Positions 1 to 13,879 of a stretch of 64,000 nucleotides of DNA are shown in pieces. The notes beneath the pieces were generated by a model. It did not search any database. It was given only the letters and a program-made list of their open reading frames with translations, and was not told the origin of the DNA. Numbering within the stretch: the stretch's first letter is position 1; the number at the start of each line of letters is the position of its first letter. This DNA is from Coriaria nepalensis (Eukaryota > Streptophyta > Magnoliopsida > Cucurbitales > Coriariaceae). The translations under genes and the position numbers were made by a program. Where the stretch lies: positions 5,895,001 to 5,959,000 of the forward strand of contig CP114499.1 of the NCBI GenBank assembly GCA_027186245.1, given 5' to 3'.

Positions 1-400
1 AATATTATCCAAAATTTTTAAAAAATCCATTTCATTTATATTTGTATTCTTTCAGATGAACTTAATTTCTCTAAAGTTAAATTGAGCTCGTATACTTTTC
101 TATACCCATCAAAGAGATGTCATTATTTTTTCTTCTTTCGTTTTTTTTTCTCTTGATTAGCTACAAAAAACAAAGTTTTTATTTAACTGAAAAAAATTAC
201 ATGGTGGAGACGTATAATGGAACATTAGGAAATATTTTTTGAGATGCTTTTTGAGGGAGAAATTGAAGCAGGATTGTAGTAATTTTCTTTTGTCAGTCAG
301 TTACCTTATTAACATCATTATATTTCCTTTGGTTAGTTACCATACCATTATGTTACGTCCGAAGTAACTAGCTAGCGTCTGTTTTCTCACATGTTTTCAG

Positions 401-3400
401 ACTTCCTTTCTGGCTGCTTGTTGCCCATATGCTTATCTCGGGATCGTCAGCCATGTGTTCAATCAATTTCATGGTCTCCCCTTGGACTGGCTCCTAACGG
501 AGGGTATGAGTTTAGATTCTTTTGATCACAATGTGCTTCTATTATGTGCCTCTTGTTGTATTATGTTCGCATCTAATTCATATTATTAACTCGGAGCAAT
601 TCAACTCATTTTTGTTTGCATGGACGAATAAACATCAATTATAATTCAGGTGTTTGTTGGCCGTTTGCACCACAGAGGGATGTGTGAAACTCTATCACCC
701 ACCATTTTGTCATTTTGGTGCTGAATGGATAGAGGTATGCACCAAGGAACTACTTCTAAGAGATGTTGTAGGAATGCTTTAATAGTGACATGTCATTTAT
801 TGTGGTTCTAAGGATGTCAATTAGTGACTATGCTCAAGTAGTTTGCTCACTAATTGTTCACACATTTTAATGCCCTTGAACTATTTTAATAATTTTTCTA
901 TTATTTATTAGAAATTTATGTGGATTTCAAACTTCACTTAGATATGTGCAAGGTTAGATGAGACTCTTAGCAATTAGATATGTGCAAATAGAGATGCTTC
1001 ATACATGTATGGATAGCTGGGGATGTTCATTGAGATGGACTTAAGCTTAACTTTCAAGAGAGTTTATAGAGGAAACACTGCTGCAAAAGACTATCCTTTT
1101 ATATTCTTGTGTCTTTTATTTACTAATTTCAGTCACAACTTTCCTCCCTACTAATTCACTCCAGGTAATGGATATTTCAAACATGCTCTGTGGTTATCTA
1201 GCTAGTGTCAGCTTTGGGGAGTCAGATGTTCCATTCTCAAAGTATTCTGATGTAAGTTTCCTTATTGATCAGTTCGCCCAAACTTCATTAATGCTTCATA
1301 CTCTTATCATCTTCCCAATTTAGGTACGTGAGAGAGAACATGATCATCCTTCTGATTTGCCAAACTTGGTCACAAGGATGGAGCGGAAACACAGGAAAAG
1401 AGATGCACCAAGCCTAAAGTAAGCCTCTTATATTCATAAATATATATATTAATATTCAATTTACCTTTTCCTTCACTTTTTTCCTCTAGGATTTTCTCTC
1501 TAAATATGGACCTATAACCTACCAGTTTATCTTAATGAAATAAACACATAAGACTGTCGTTTCCTTTGATGTTGTTACTCTTAATTATTCTCACCACCTT
1601 TCTTCTATTCTGCCAAAGTTTCTGTAATAATAAGCACACTCGAGGTCATGGTGACCAGCTACCGTATCAAATAAGCTGTGAGGACTCAAATCCTGTGTCT
1701 AACACTCCTGACTTTGAGCTACAGGGATTGCCTACGGTATATTGTTCTTTCCTGTATTGTTTCCTCTTCTGTATACTGCACCTTTTTGCTATATATGTCA
1801 ATCAAGTAGTCCTAGTTTATGTTTTGGAACACTGTCTTGCTGCTAAATTTAAGCACTTTAAATTCATTGCTGAAAGCTTTTTATCCTTAGTACTGAGTTG
1901 AGATTCGGTTTTGTGCAGGTAAATGAAAGGAATGCAGAACAAACATTATCTGTGGGTAGATCTAAAGAGAAACCTGCTAGCAAGATTCATGATACACTCC
2001 CGTCAATAAGTGCAAACCAATATGCTTCACGCAGTTCAATGCTATCATCGCTTGTTGTTGCATGGTCACCTGTACTGGCATTATTGCCTAAAACATGTGC
2101 AGTTTCTATAAATGGTTCATCTTTCTCTATACTTGCGGTGGGAGGGAAATCTGGTAAAGTATCATTATGGAAAATTTATGTACCAGAATATTGTTCCATT
2201 GAAGACAGGATTGTCCCAACCAGAGTTGTGCTTGTTGGGCTCCTTCAGGCACACAAGTCCTGGATCACTACTCTGACTTGGGCATTGCTTGATTCCGATT
2301 CATCCCACCCTAAGGTTTTATTGACTACAGGGAGTCCTGATGGGAGGTGAGTTGGGTATAAGCTAGTGTATATCAAACTAATTTTGCAACTCATTTACTT
2401 TTTACATGATTCTCCCTTCTGCATTGCATGAGGTCTCACATCTCTTTTTTATCTGTCAATCTGCTTAAAAAGTTTAGTTGTAGAAGCAGACTGAATTGAG
2501 CCTCTTATCTGTTAACTCAAATAGGGATTAGAAGCATGTGTCATAGTATATATGGTATTTTACTTTTGTGCTCAGTTGGTTTTAAGTGAAGGATATTCTT
2601 GTCCTTAAACATGGAGTTATGCTATCAGTGGGCATTCATCTTTTCTTTCTGAGAAGCTGGAAGTCATTGGCATTTTTAGCATGAAAAAGCACATGATCTC
2701 TCAAATTACTTTGCTTTTTTCCTTGTGTTTCAGTGTGAAGATTTGGTTAGGTTACACTGAGGAACTGCTAGCATCATCAGAAACTAATTTTGCTTCTTTT
2801 GCCCTATTGAAAGAGGTATTTCTTACTCGTTTCCTTTTGCTTCTGCAAGTTTCTCCAATTCTATATCTCAGCTTTGAGTTTATTTACTATTGTGCACTTC
2901 TAAGTAGGTCATAACTGTTGATGCTGTGCCAGCTTCTGTGCTTTCACTCCTCGTGCCTGCCCAGTCCCCAAAGAGGACGTTATTAGCAGTTGGCAAGCAA
3001 TCTGGATCACTTGAAGTGTGGATATGTGACATTTCTAGTGAAAAATTTGATAGAGTTGGTTCATATGATGCACATGATCATATTGTAAGTATCTTGTTTT
3101 ATTTTAATGCCTTGGTATATGCTGGTATCGGTAGATTATTCGAATTTTTTGGCAGGTTACTGGTTTAGCATGGGCATTTGATGGACATTGTTTGTACAGC
3201 TGCAGTGAGGTATTGCTTCGATTCATGAATTATTTAATTGTCTCCTGAAGATCTACTGAAATTCACTGATGTGTTAGTTTATGATTCTTCAATGTTGTCA
3301 AAATGCTGTACCCAACATTTGAGTCTACTTTTGTCTCTCTTATTCTGTCTCTTCTTTGAATAGTATACCATGATTTTTCAACATCCTATCTATTAAGCTT

Positions 3401-6400
3401 GTAAAAGAGATAATTTGTTTCCATATTATTTACACAAAATATAAACGTTATTCATTTAATGATGTCAGGACAATTTTGTACGAAGTTGGAGTTTAAATCA
3501 AAGTTCTCTCAAGGAAGTGCATTTCCCTTCAAATATCTCTTATTTGAGAAGTTCAAGTGATGTGCGTGTCTACATTTTTTTTTTTAATGTTTTTTTTTGT
3601 TTCTCCTTTTCCTTCAATATTTTTCTTGCTGGCTGACAAAAGTTGATGCATAGTAAATATTTTTGTGGCAGCTTCCAGAAGAATTTCTTTCATGCTTTGG
3701 TCTTGCAGTGTCTCCAGGAAGTCTTGTTGTAGCTGTGGTATGCAATTCTTCTTCCATTAATTTATCTTATAATCATTGTTGTATATTTGAATTCAGTAAG
3801 AGTATCTATCTAGGAATAAGTTTGCTTTAGTTTAAATTATTCTCTGAATATAGTTTATGATTGCTATTGTATTTACTTTTCTATGTTGTTCTGCTGTTAT
3901 ACCATTCTATTCTTTCACTTTCCAAGGAAGAAAAATATCTGTATATTATTTTTGGCTTTTCCACTAAGACATTGTTGCTATATCTAGTCTTTTTGTTTAT
4001 TCAAATGAGCTTCTTGTTTTATATTTTGAATAATAAAATGTTGTGGATTTAACAAGTGAACCTTTAACTATATTCAAGTATTTAGTAAATTTAGAATTGA
4101 ATTGTGCTCTCATCGTCTAGAATCTTTCCGAATTCCTTTTTTATTTTTTTATTTTTTTTTTCATTTCTAGAATTCCGTATTAAAAATTGTAATGTGAGAT
4201 TCGTCAAAGAATGCTAGTAGACAGGATGATGATACAATCATCAGCTATCTGTTAGATATACATTGCCAGAATAGATTTTTCTGTATATTCACAACTCTTT
4301 TGACATGCTAAATATTACTATCATAACACAAATGTATCACTTAAATGAAAGATAATAATATCTTTTTCACCTTTGCAGGTTCGCAATTTTGACATTGAGG
4401 AACTTAATCAAATGTACCAGGCAAGGTAGAATGTTTAGTTTATCTTATTGATTAGAGGGAGGGAGAAAATGCAAATAGTTCTTCGATTTCTTGGCCATGA
4501 AAAAGATGGAAATCGTTATAATATAAAATCGCTGTTAGAAGGCTTTGTAGGCTACATTTTTCTTCCGTACCACTAGACTGTTCAAACTACATATTCTTCT
4601 CAATCAATGTCAGATCATCTTCTTTCACTAGCATTATTATATAATTTGCTACACTGTTAAGATTTCACATCCTTCTCAACCAATTACAGATCGTACCTTT
4701 AATGTTTTTATTCTAAGTCCTAAGTCGACAAAGATTTACTTCTCACCGTTCTCTGATATTGCTTATTTTCATAAATTTACCAGGTCTATGAAAGCTGCTG
4801 TTGAGTACTACTGGATTGGAGGGCAACAAATAGATTCCATTCCAAAAGATCCTTCAGATTTTCATTCCGAAACTCTTCTTCCTTCCGAGAACGAAATGTC
4901 TCATTGGGATTCCAACCTCCTGTGGTCATTAAGACAATTTGAAAATCTCGATAAGCCTCTGGTTATGTGGGATGTAATAGCAGCATTGTTGGTTTTCAAG
5001 GACTCATTAGCAAAGTATGTGGAGCATATACTTATTAAATGGCTTGATTCTTCATCAATGGGAAACCATATAAAGCTTTCCGCAAAAGAGAATTTGTTAG
5101 ATGTAGAAGTGTCAAAGATTCCCACTCGTCAACTGCACATGCTTAACATAATATGTAGACGTGTCATACTTTCAGAGCTGAAGCCAGATCAGATAAACAA
5201 CAGAAAGCTGTGCACTGAAGAGGAAGATTTGAACTTGAGGATTGAATTGCTTCTGAGAAATGAAAGAGAAGTTCGCCAAAGGCTTGTGGGTTTAAGCTTT
5301 TCCACTTGTGGAAGGTTCTTATCTCATTCAGATTCCACCCCTCGACCTAGATATTGGTATCCTTTTGGATTAGCACAAATGGAGCGATGGGTTGCACTTA
5401 ATCATGATAATGTGCACGATTCATTAAAAGTTCTTATTTCAGAACTTGGAGAATGCCAAAAGAGGTACTACTTGCTATTTTTTCCAGACCATATGAACCT
5501 GATTATTTGATTCATTTGATAACTAGATTTATGATTAGAGTTGTGTGTATGACTGAAAAGGTTCTAGAAGTGAAGCATACATATGAAATTGGGTAATGTT
5601 GTGAAGATGTGTTAAATGCACGTTAGCAAGTAATACATGGGAAAATGTCAGGAAATGGAGTATTAAGTTGGTTTAGGTCATAGCTATCCTTATTCTTATA
5701 ACAGCGGCACTGGATTGTGCCTTTGGAGATAGAAAGACCAACTTTTTTTGGCTTCTATGTAATCATATGAAATGACTTAACTTGCATTGAAAATTACGAG
5801 GTTAAATTAGGGAAGTGAGTCAAGAAGTTGTACGAATAGGGAGCATGGAAAAATTTTATATGCACAAATAGGAACATTTCAAATTAGATTATAGCGCACG
5901 AAATGTTATTTTCTTGGGAATGTAAACATCCCCTACCATAGCTGCTGAATTGCTTATAGTATACAAAAATTACCCATTGCAATTTAATATAAATTTAATT
6001 CCATCCCCATTTTTGTCATCCCACTTTTTATGATGTAGATATTACTTTGCTGTACCAAATTTGCATGTCATGAAGTTGGTCTTTTAAATCATAGTCTTAA
6101 CTCGTGCTTCTCACTGTCCTTAAACAGATCCGAAGCTAGTGAACATGTAGAAGCAGAGCAATGCAGCTATTGTTCAGCCTCAGTCCCATTTGAATCCCCA
6201 GAATTTGCATTTTGCCAGGGCGTTGATCGCAACAAGGGCGCTGGGAAGAAGAGCCATAAACTAGCAAGGTGCTCTGTTTCTATGCAGGTCTGCCCCACTT
6301 CCCCCCTATGGTTTTGCCCTTGTTGTCATAGATCGGCTTTCAGATTAGCACCTGCCACTCTGTTCATAATGTCTGAATATAACTTAGAATTCAAATCCTC

Positions 6401-6509
6401 CACAAAAACATCTGATCGAGAATTGCCCTCTATGCCCCTCTGCCCCTTTTGTGGGATATTGCTACAAAGACGGCAACCTGACTTTCTACTATCAGCCTCT
6501 CCCGTTTAA
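401..6509 (+). CDS. TFIIIC 90 kDa subunit-like protein (GTF3C4 type), 3' part of gene
   Basis: Fourteen exons are visible: 401-503, 650-734, 1165-1251, 1324-1418, 1619-1736, 1919-2346, 2734-2815, 2908-3084, 3156-3209, 3469-3561, 3672-3737, 4379-4425, 4784-5464, 6128-6509. All are in phase and give about 831 C-terminal residues; the first exon(s) lie upstream of the window. WD40-like blades are evident, for example ILAVGGKSGKVSLWKI and LLAVGKQSGSLEVWI, each followed by an AHxxW/DAH-type turn (QAHKSWITTLTW). The last exon carries cysteine pairs CSYC, CPCC and CPFC, fitting the putative zinc finger at the C terminus of TFIIIC subunits; WD40 plus this finger is the arrangement of the plant homologues of human GTF3C4/TFIIIC90. 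By family knowledge the protein belongs to the complex that recognises A/B boxes of Pol III promoters in the nucleus. Family assignment is strong from domain order; subunit identity is inferred. Confidence 0.85.
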
Positions 6510-7491
6510 GTCTCTCTATTCAGGGATCTGTTGATTTACAAGCGATGCAGAGGTGTCCAAATTTTTCGATTATTATTACATGACGGCTGGCCCCTGAGTT
6601 ATGGGAGACTTAATTAACCGGTCAAGGGGGAACGGTTCCGGCGAGTATGAATTTTTAAGCTCTGTACATTGATTATTCTTTACCCATAAATAACATTAAG
6701 AAACAAACTAATTTTCTAGAAAGTTTGGTCAATTATTATATCATGAGTTCCTTTTTTTTTTTTCCTTGTAGATGTATTTATATTTGTCTAAGGCTTGTGA
6801 ATAAGAATTTTGATGTGCTGGATGGGAATAACAAGTTTAGTTCTTTTTTCTTTTTTTCAATAGCATTCCATTTTATAAAGAGGAATTGACATTTCCATTG
6901 CATACTAAAACAAACTTCTCCTTGTCTGAGTCCCGGTAAACCCACTGCGACCGTGCCGATTGGACGAGAATGACCGGCTTTGCTAACAGTTCTACAACCG
7001 AAAAGAAAATTTGCAAACATCTTGTTTGTTTGGTGTATTTTATACGAGATTATGAGTTTATATTTTATATTTCTTTTAATATTTTTTAGATTACTGGACT
7101 GAGATTTAGGTTCCATTATTTCCGAACTAAGAATTCAATCTAATAAATAATGAATAGATAATTCGGTCCAATATTCTCGAGATATGGAGAGAGATCTCAG
7201 TCAATTGAATTCTGCACTAACTTGCTGAAGAAAGCATGTAATATAAAATAAAATAAAAATATTTATTTTTTAAATGGGTTTAAAAATTGGGGAAAAAAGA
7301 TTTTATTTAATTTTAATATAATAACTGGATAATTAAGCACGCAAAATTATTTTCTGTTCTTCGTTAATTTTCGTTTAATTTTTCCCACTAAAATAACAAA
7401 ATTTTGCCACGCCTCTTCCGATTTCAGCAAGAAGTTGCAACAGCAAGAACTTTATAAACAGTAAGCCCTAAATCAATCATTTCATAGACAG
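6510..7491. other. Intergenic: 3' UTR of TFIIIC-like gene and promoter of the U-box gene
   Basis: No gene is supported. The stretch is AT-rich, and the poly-purine/GAA run just before 7530 marks the start of the U-box leader. ORFs here have no family resemblance and biased composition. Confidence 0.6.
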
Positions 7492-7554
7492 ATGAGGAAG
7501 AAGGAAGAAGAAGAAGAAGAAGAAGAAGAAGCTCAGAGAAATCCTTCAGAATGA
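7492..7554 (+). promoter_or_regulatory. Upstream ORF in the U-box gene leader
   Basis: An ATG at 7492 opens a 20-codon reading frame containing nine consecutive GAA (Glu) codons. It ends with TGA at 7552-7554, three bases before the main ATG at 7558 and in the same frame. A second short frame starts at the ATG at 7551, overlaps the main start out of frame and stops within about 17 codons. Both could reduce initiation at the main ATG or require reinitiation. That the leader is transcribed this far is assumed, not shown. Confidence 0.5.
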
Positions 7555-7557
7555 TCG

Positions 7558-10500
7558 ATGGTTACAGTGACCATGATTCAACAGCAACAGCATCCTTCTG
7601 CTGAAGTGTCGTCGCACCATAACAATCCTCAACCACCGTCCTCCCTTAGATCACCTTCAGCTACTCTCGCCGCCGCCCAATCGCCGCTCTCTCTCTCAAT
7701 CCACGGTCCTGCAACGCAACGCCAATCGCTGCCTCCTAATTCTTCTACCGATCATGCTATCGGTCCGGTTGTGCCAATTTCCGCCGCATCACCGTCGGGG
7801 GAGCCTGCCTTAAGCATGGTGTCTCCTCTGGCTAGGGTACGGTTCTCTGATATTGCTCCTTACGATGGAGCCCCCACTGGACACTACTTGAAGGCGGTCG
7901 AGGCTTTGTCGAGGTCCTTGACGAGACATAATGCGGCAGTCATTGAGTTGGGGAGCGAAGATGCTGCCCTGATGCGCTGTGGGCTCGAAGCTTCTAGATT
8001 GTATTTTAGGAGTAAGGCTCAGCAGAGTGCAGGGAAGGGAACACGCGGGTACTACATGCACAGAGCTGGAAGGTACTATTTGCATCTTATAGTTTACTTT
8101 TACTTGTGTTGTGATTTGAGTGTTTGTGGGGTAGAACACTACATCTGTTTTTCCTTCGGTTTCAAGCATAATCCACTTTTCATGCTGTGTTTTTTCCCCA
8201 ACTTGGAGACTGGACTGTTTTCTGTACTGTCATTTTCAGATCATCCAAAAACATGGTTCTGATATCAGAATGAATTTCCTTTCTGCAGGCCGTTGGAAGA
8301 CTGGGATTCATCTCCCCCATGCATGGCTGATATGTTTAGGTGTATGGGAAAGGGAGCTCGTGCTTCTCTATGTGCAATAGCAAGGCATCTTCGTTTGCGA
8401 AGCGAGTAAGGATGGTGATTTGGTGATATTTATATTCAGTTTCAGTTTTGCTGATTGTGCTTAAAGTTGTATAAACTACTCACAATGGCATCAATATATT
8501 GCAGTGTTTTTGACCATTTACTTGATGATACTCCATTGCCTTCTAATGAGGTGTCTTCATCAGTACTTGTGGCCACACACTTGCATTCCTCAGTGAAAAA
8601 TAATAAAGGTGCTATTGGGGGAGGGAAGCCAACAACGAACGGGGAAATTGAGAAAGGGTTGCTGACGTTGATCTCCTCGGATAATCCTGGTATACAGGTC
8701 TACTTCTATGACCTTAATAAAAAATATGACACTAGACAATCATTAATCAAATCTCTCTCTAGATCTTGTTTATTGTAACATTATCTTCGACATGTATTAC
8801 ATTAGGCATGTATGAAGGAATAGACTGCAGCCTTGGATTATACTTTGATATCAGCAAGTTATATATGCAAGCCTTTTCTTCCCTCCATAGGTTTGTGATC
8901 CGAATGGTCGCTGGTACCTAGCAGATGCTATGTTGGCACCTGGGGATCTTCTACTTCTTACAGGCAAGGCACTCAGTCATGCTACTGCTGGTTTACGCCC
9001 TGCTGCATCATATAGAGCCGCTTCTGATTATTCAACAGGAACTACTGGTGATGGGAGGTAGTTCTTTCTGCCAGAAAACTGTTTCTGTTTTGTGAGCTAT
9101 AATTGGACAAGTGAGGTTTGAATGACTCTGTTTAGTTTTGTATTTGTAGAACATCACTTGCTTTCAGGCTCATGCCACAGGCCAATGCTATATTGGACTG
9201 TTCTCCTGTAGCAGCAGCAGGTCATGTGATTCCCCAAAGCTATGTTCCAGTGTCTGTGAGCCAATTTATGGACGATCTTTCAGCCGATGAAGATGTATTG
9301 TGTACTCCCTCTGATAACACTGTTGTAAGTTTAAACTTCTAGCTGCTTATGCTGAATCGTTTGTGATGACTTTAAAGTAGATCGTATAGATGCAAAAACT
9401 AGTTCTTTTCATTTCTTTTTAATGAATGAACTCTCTCTATCTTAGTACGAAATGAATTGCCTGGTTGAGAGTCTTTGGTCTCATAGGTGTTTCTTTGACC
9501 AGGATTTATTAAGAATCTTGATGAAGTATTCTCACATTTGAAATTATACAAGATGAAATTTCATCAGAACGTATTCATAAGCATTAATTGGTGTTTATCG
9601 TCTTAAATAATTGTAAAATCAACTATTTGTGATAGTATTTGAGGAACTCCGGGCAATCTTTGTGTTTTACTGTATATTTATTGTGCCTTTATCTAGTGTA
9701 TGGTAAGCCAGGTGACCTATCCCTTTTGGAAGAGGAAACCTACTTCATTAACAGTATCCAAAAACTTAATCATAGTGCAGAGCCAAAATTTGTTGAAGTC
9801 ATGATTGGATGAGTAATTATTATATATACCGACCACATTCGTCTCAAAATTTTTTATTATATTCGCAGACACCTCCAAACAATCTGATCAAGGAAGCCTC
9901 TTTAAGAAATGTCCTGTCAGATTCATTGTCGTAAGTTTTCCACAAAGCTAATAATTTCTTCTGTCTCCTCCTCTTCCCTTCCATCGTTCCCCTCCCCCAC
10001 CCCCACCCCCAAAAAAAAGAGTTTGTATGCAGGTTCCATTTTCATAGCTCATCAACTATTACGTATTGGAATTACAATGGGTATCAGCATTCAATATCTT
10101 AATTATCTTATTCCCTATTTTCATGTTAATGGTCGATGCATAGTGGTGCATTTCTTGAAGATGCAATGGTTGTATCATGTGGACACTCATTTGGTGGTCT
10201 CATGTTGAGGAGAGTCCTTGAGATGGTAAGGCCTATCTTCTACTTGTTGATATCTGTGCGGAGTCATGTACTTGCATCTGTTCAATTGCACTGTAGCCTT
10301 GCATTTATTGGTGTTGACGAATTTTGAAGAGGTTTCCCTCAATATTTTGCATGTAATATGCTGTTCTATATATGATTGCATTCCCAAACCAAATGGAAGG
10401 AAAACAACTTTGAAACTGAATATAGTTAACATTAAATTTGATTAAGATAATGAAGTTTTCTTGTCAATTATAATGCTAATGGTCCAGCTTAACATGAATG

Positions 10501-11992
10501 GTCTAAATTTCATGGATCTATTTATGTACCCTCTGGCTTATCTTGACTTATGGATTTATAATTTATTATATAATTTGACAAGAATCATAACTTCAGTTAT
10601 TGTTTACTTCTCAGACAAGGTGTACCATCTGCAACTCAGAAATTGAGACTGGGTCTTTGATCCCTAATCTGGGTATTTTCTACATTTCCTACTTTTAGTT
10701 TTCCAGAACCTGCACTGATTCTTCTGCATACTTAGTGACTGTAACAATGGAATTGAATGTTCTGAGTTGTTTCGGCATGGTTGTAACCTCTATTTCGTCT
10801 GACTCGTTTGCTTCTTCTTGCTTGCTACTTGTGTGTCTGGTTTGTACTTGCTTTTAGAAGTAGACTGTTGAGTTTCCCCTATTCATTAGCAGTTTCTCAC
10901 ACATTTTAATACATTGAATTTCATCGCACGGATGTAAAGTTTCTGAACAGTCCTGTTTTTTCCCTATTCCTAGTTATCCATATTCTTCATCATTTTTACA
11001 TGGACTGTTTCCTATTCAGCACTTAGAGCTGCTGCTGCAGCTGTGAAACATGAGGATGACAGGCGGCTCTTTTATAATGCTTCTCTCAGAAAGCGAAGGA
11101 AAGAAATGGGTGATCAAACAGATTCAATGAGAAGAACAAACAAGGTAAATCAGAAACAGAGTACGTCATCATTTGATTACCCGATACAACTGTCCATTAA
11201 TAAGTTGCATCTGTTCAGCGTTCTGCACAAAATATTAGTGTTGCATATGCAAAATAATTGAAAACATACTACTTTACCCTACTGAGTCTTGTTGAATTAG
11301 TTACAAATAATATATCCACTATCCTGTCTTCAGGATAATGGTCATATTGTAGTGGATGATGGGATCAATCGTGGTGTGCAGTATCCTTTTTCAGTAAACG
11401 AGAAAGTATTAATTAAGGTGAGCTTTTACTATCCTAATATTTTTTCTCTGACTGGTTCCTTTTGATTAAAAAAATTTGTTCAAAAATGCATTCTGATATG
11501 TAACAGGGAAATAAGAGAACGCCAGATAAATTTGTTGGGAAAGAGGCAGTCATAACATCTCAGTGTCTAAATGGCTGGTGAGTTATTAATTGCTATTTTA
11601 CTTGTCCTTTGAACACTCTGGACTTTGGTACAAAAACAATCACCCCCCCAAACATCTCCATCACTTTTTATTTCATGGCTTTATTTCATTGGGTTTTAGT
11701 TTAGTTAGATATATTAACATGTGGATATATTTGAGGTTCATTATGCAGATGAAAATCTTAACAAACCGATCCAAACACAAAATTTAGCAAATTATGAAAT
11801 TTCATCTTGGTACAAGATTTTGGGGACTTTGACCCCCCTGCACCTTATTTCTATTGCAGGTATTTGCTTAACATCATCGGAAGCGGAGAGAATGTTCGCT
11901 TGCAATATCGATCGCTACGGAAAATCCACAACACTTCTCAAAACATCGAGGACAAGAGTTCTCCGCAACCCATTCAGAACAGCAGCTTGTAG
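7558..11992 (+). CDS. U-box domain protein (PUB62-like), probable E3 ubiquitin ligase
   Basis: Twelve exons: 7558-8072, 8289-8405, 8505-8697, 8891-9057, 9150-9324, 9869-9930, 10144-10225, 10615-10672, 11020-11144, 11334-11417, 11507-11577, 11860-11992. They sum to 1782 nt, giving 593 residues with every junction in phase. The N terminus (about residues 1-85) is Gln/Pro/Ser-rich and looks disordered. A conserved middle region follows (LARVRFSDIAPYDGAP, LEDWDSSPPCMADMFRC). The U-box is at about residues 410-475: VVSCGHSFGG in the loop-1 position, then RCTICNSEIETGSLIPN and ALRAA, the usual U-box finish. U-box proteins bind E2 enzymes without zinc and pass ubiquitin to substrates; the substrate is unknown here. 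After the U-box comes a basic segment (RKRRKEMG) and a short C-terminal module. The start was chosen because the upstream in-frame ATG is cut off by TGA. Assignment to the PUB62/63 subgroup is from recalled architecture, so moderately sure. Confidence 0.85.
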
Positions 11993-13108
11993 AATTAGAT
12001 TTTTATGGCAGGCAACTTAAAGTCATCATCTTAACCTCGAGGTCAGCGATGGCAGCAGATCTGGGTCAGAGTGAAAGGGAGATAGATTTGCCTAGCCAGT
12101 TGATTATTTATTCGATTTTGCTCAGCCTGTGAAGCCAGGAAACGGCGTTTTGAAATTCGTTGTAAATAAAAAACAAAGAAAGAACTACTCCCTGAATGAA
12201 GAACGCGAACCATTTTAGTTTTTTTTTTATTTTTATTTTTTTACCGCAACTCACGTAAATAACTAAATATGCAAAAGCGATTTCCACTGTTCTTCATTCT
12301 TGTTTGTTTTCTTATCTACACGTTTGTAATTTCATCCACTTCTATTTACTATACTTCTCGCGACACTTTGAATTACAGAAAATGGTGAATAACAAAGGTT
12401 TATTATTGATCTAGAATGTAAACAGACTGAATTTGAAACTAGATCTTGGAAACAACATCCATAACATTTGCAACATAAACCCTTCTAGGGGTTCAAATGC
12501 TGCTATCTCAACATCTTTCTCAAATAATCTCTAGCGATATGTATGTCTTTAACCTGTTTCAACTACTGGAAATGTCATATAGACTTCTTCATAGGATCAG
12601 CTTCTAACTTCTAACTAATTTGCAGTTCCAATTTTCACAACATTGCATGCAATCTCAGCCATAAAAAATCAGATGCACTAAATTCATTATACCCTAAGAT
12701 CCGACCACGCCTGCAGTAGACCGGAACGATACATGAAGTGTCTCCACTAGATGCTAAGTTGCATTCAGTAATGACAGCCTTAGCTAACATTTTTCATTTC
12801 CCATCACAGCAAAAGATTGAAAACCGATATTAGACCTCAAACCATACCCTTCTGTAAAAATGGAAGTCAAAAATGAAATCTATAAACGAAAATCCCTAAG
12901 ATAACAACATATACTCTCTTTGTATTGTAAATATAAAAACAAAAAATAAAATAAAATAAAAGGCAAAGCCTCCATCTTTGGAAGTAATCATTCATTTAAA
13001 AATCTCTAAGGAGTTTCTCAAACTAGAAGACATTTAAATAGCAGAAAAGAAAACACAATGAAGATTCTGGAACTCTAAAATTCATCGAACCTCTTTTCTC
13101 TGACCTCC
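11993..13108. other. Intergenic between convergent U-box and RPL12 genes
   Basis: The stretch should contain the 3' UTRs of both convergent genes. No ORF with family resemblance, RNA gene or repeat was recognised; the DNA is AT-rich. Confidence 0.6.
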
Positions 13109-13609
13109 TCAGTCGAGGGGAATTTCAACATCTCCGTCAGTAATCTCCTGCTGCAGATCCTTCGGGTCTTTACCATCAACCGTACAGCCAACGGAAACGC
13201 ACGTGCCTAGAATCTCCTTCACCGTCCCACTGAGATCCTTAGCCATCGATCTCGGCCGCATGATCTTAGCAATCTCGGTCACATCATCGAGCGAGATGTC
13301 GCCGTTGTGCTTGATGTTCTTCGTCTTCTTACGGTCGCGTTCCGGCTCCTTCAATGCCTTGATGACCAACGCAGCTGCAGAAGGAACGACGGAGACTTTC
13401 GCCTGACGATTCTGGACGGTGAGCTTGACTGTAACCCTAAGCCCCTTCCAATCCTTAGCAGTTTCCTTGGCAATGTCTTCTCCGATCTTCTTGGGGGAGA
13501 GACCGAGTGGACCGATTTTCGGAGCGAGAGAACTAGCGGCTCCGACCTCACCTCCGGTGACACGCACGTAGACGTCCACCACCTGAGAAGGATCGAACTT
13601 AGGCGGCAT
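13109..13609 (-). CDS. RPL12: 60S ribosomal protein L12 (uL11 family)
   Basis: An intact, intronless 166-residue protein begins [20 protein letters not shown] and ends in an acidic tail. The N-terminal domain ([20 protein letters not shown]) and the C-terminal rRNA-binding domain ([16 protein letters not shown], then [20 protein letters not shown]) match cytosolic uL11. The protein binds the GTPase-associated centre of 25S rRNA at the base of the P stalk and works in elongation-factor recruitment. Length equals the usual plant size and the start is the first ATG. Upstream DNA has the motifs typical of plant ribosomal-protein promoters (separate entry). Other long frames over this locus are shadows of this gene. 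Confidence 0.97.
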   Translation of the reverse strand: MPPKFDPSQVVDVYVRVTGGEVGAASSLAPKIGPLGLSPKKIGEDIAKETAKDWKGLRVTVKLTVQNRQAKVSVVPSAAALVIKALKEPERDRKKTKNIKHNGDISLDDVTEIAKIMRPRSMAKDLSGTVKEILGTCVSVGCTVDGKDPKDLQQEITDGDVEIPLD

Positions 13610-13700
13610 GGCTGTGCGACTTGGCGGGCTTGCTGCGTTAGGGCGAAGAGAAAAATGGAGCGTAAAGTTGCGTGTGAGTTGACGATGCGTATTAATAAGC

Positions 13701-13872
13701 TAGGGTTACTGGCCAAAAAAATGACGTGTTTATCCTGGGCCTGGATACTCAAGTTTCTCTAATGAACTTATGGCCCAACTCATAAAGAGAAATTTCCTGA
13801 AGCCCAATCTTCGGCGTATCTGTCGGGTTCGTTTCTAAGCAATAGTTTTCTTCTCCTACATGATCAAGCCCA
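13701..13872 (-). promoter_or_regulatory. RPL12 promoter: telo-box-like motif and four site II elements
   Basis: Upstream of RPL12 (reading on the minus strand) there is AACCCTA at 13701-13707, matching the telo-box core. TGGGCY site II elements occur at 13736-13741 (plus orientation), 13772-13777, 13801-13806 and 13867-13872 (minus orientation). This telo-box/site II pairing is the known signature of growth-regulated plant ribosomal-protein promoters, read by TCP factors and telo-box binders. Motifs are seen directly; regulation is inferred. Confidence 0.65.
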
Positions 13873-13879
13873 ATTTGGT

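Noticed and set aside
1..400. Further upstream exon of the TFIIIC-like gene
   Set aside because: The TTTCAG at about 50-55 is followed by AT-rich sequence with an early stop; the first exon with family-like coding starts at 401.
13307..13762. 151-codon plus and 133-codon minus frames over RPL12
   Set aside because: They are other-frame shadows of the intact, strongly conserved RPL12 coding sequence.
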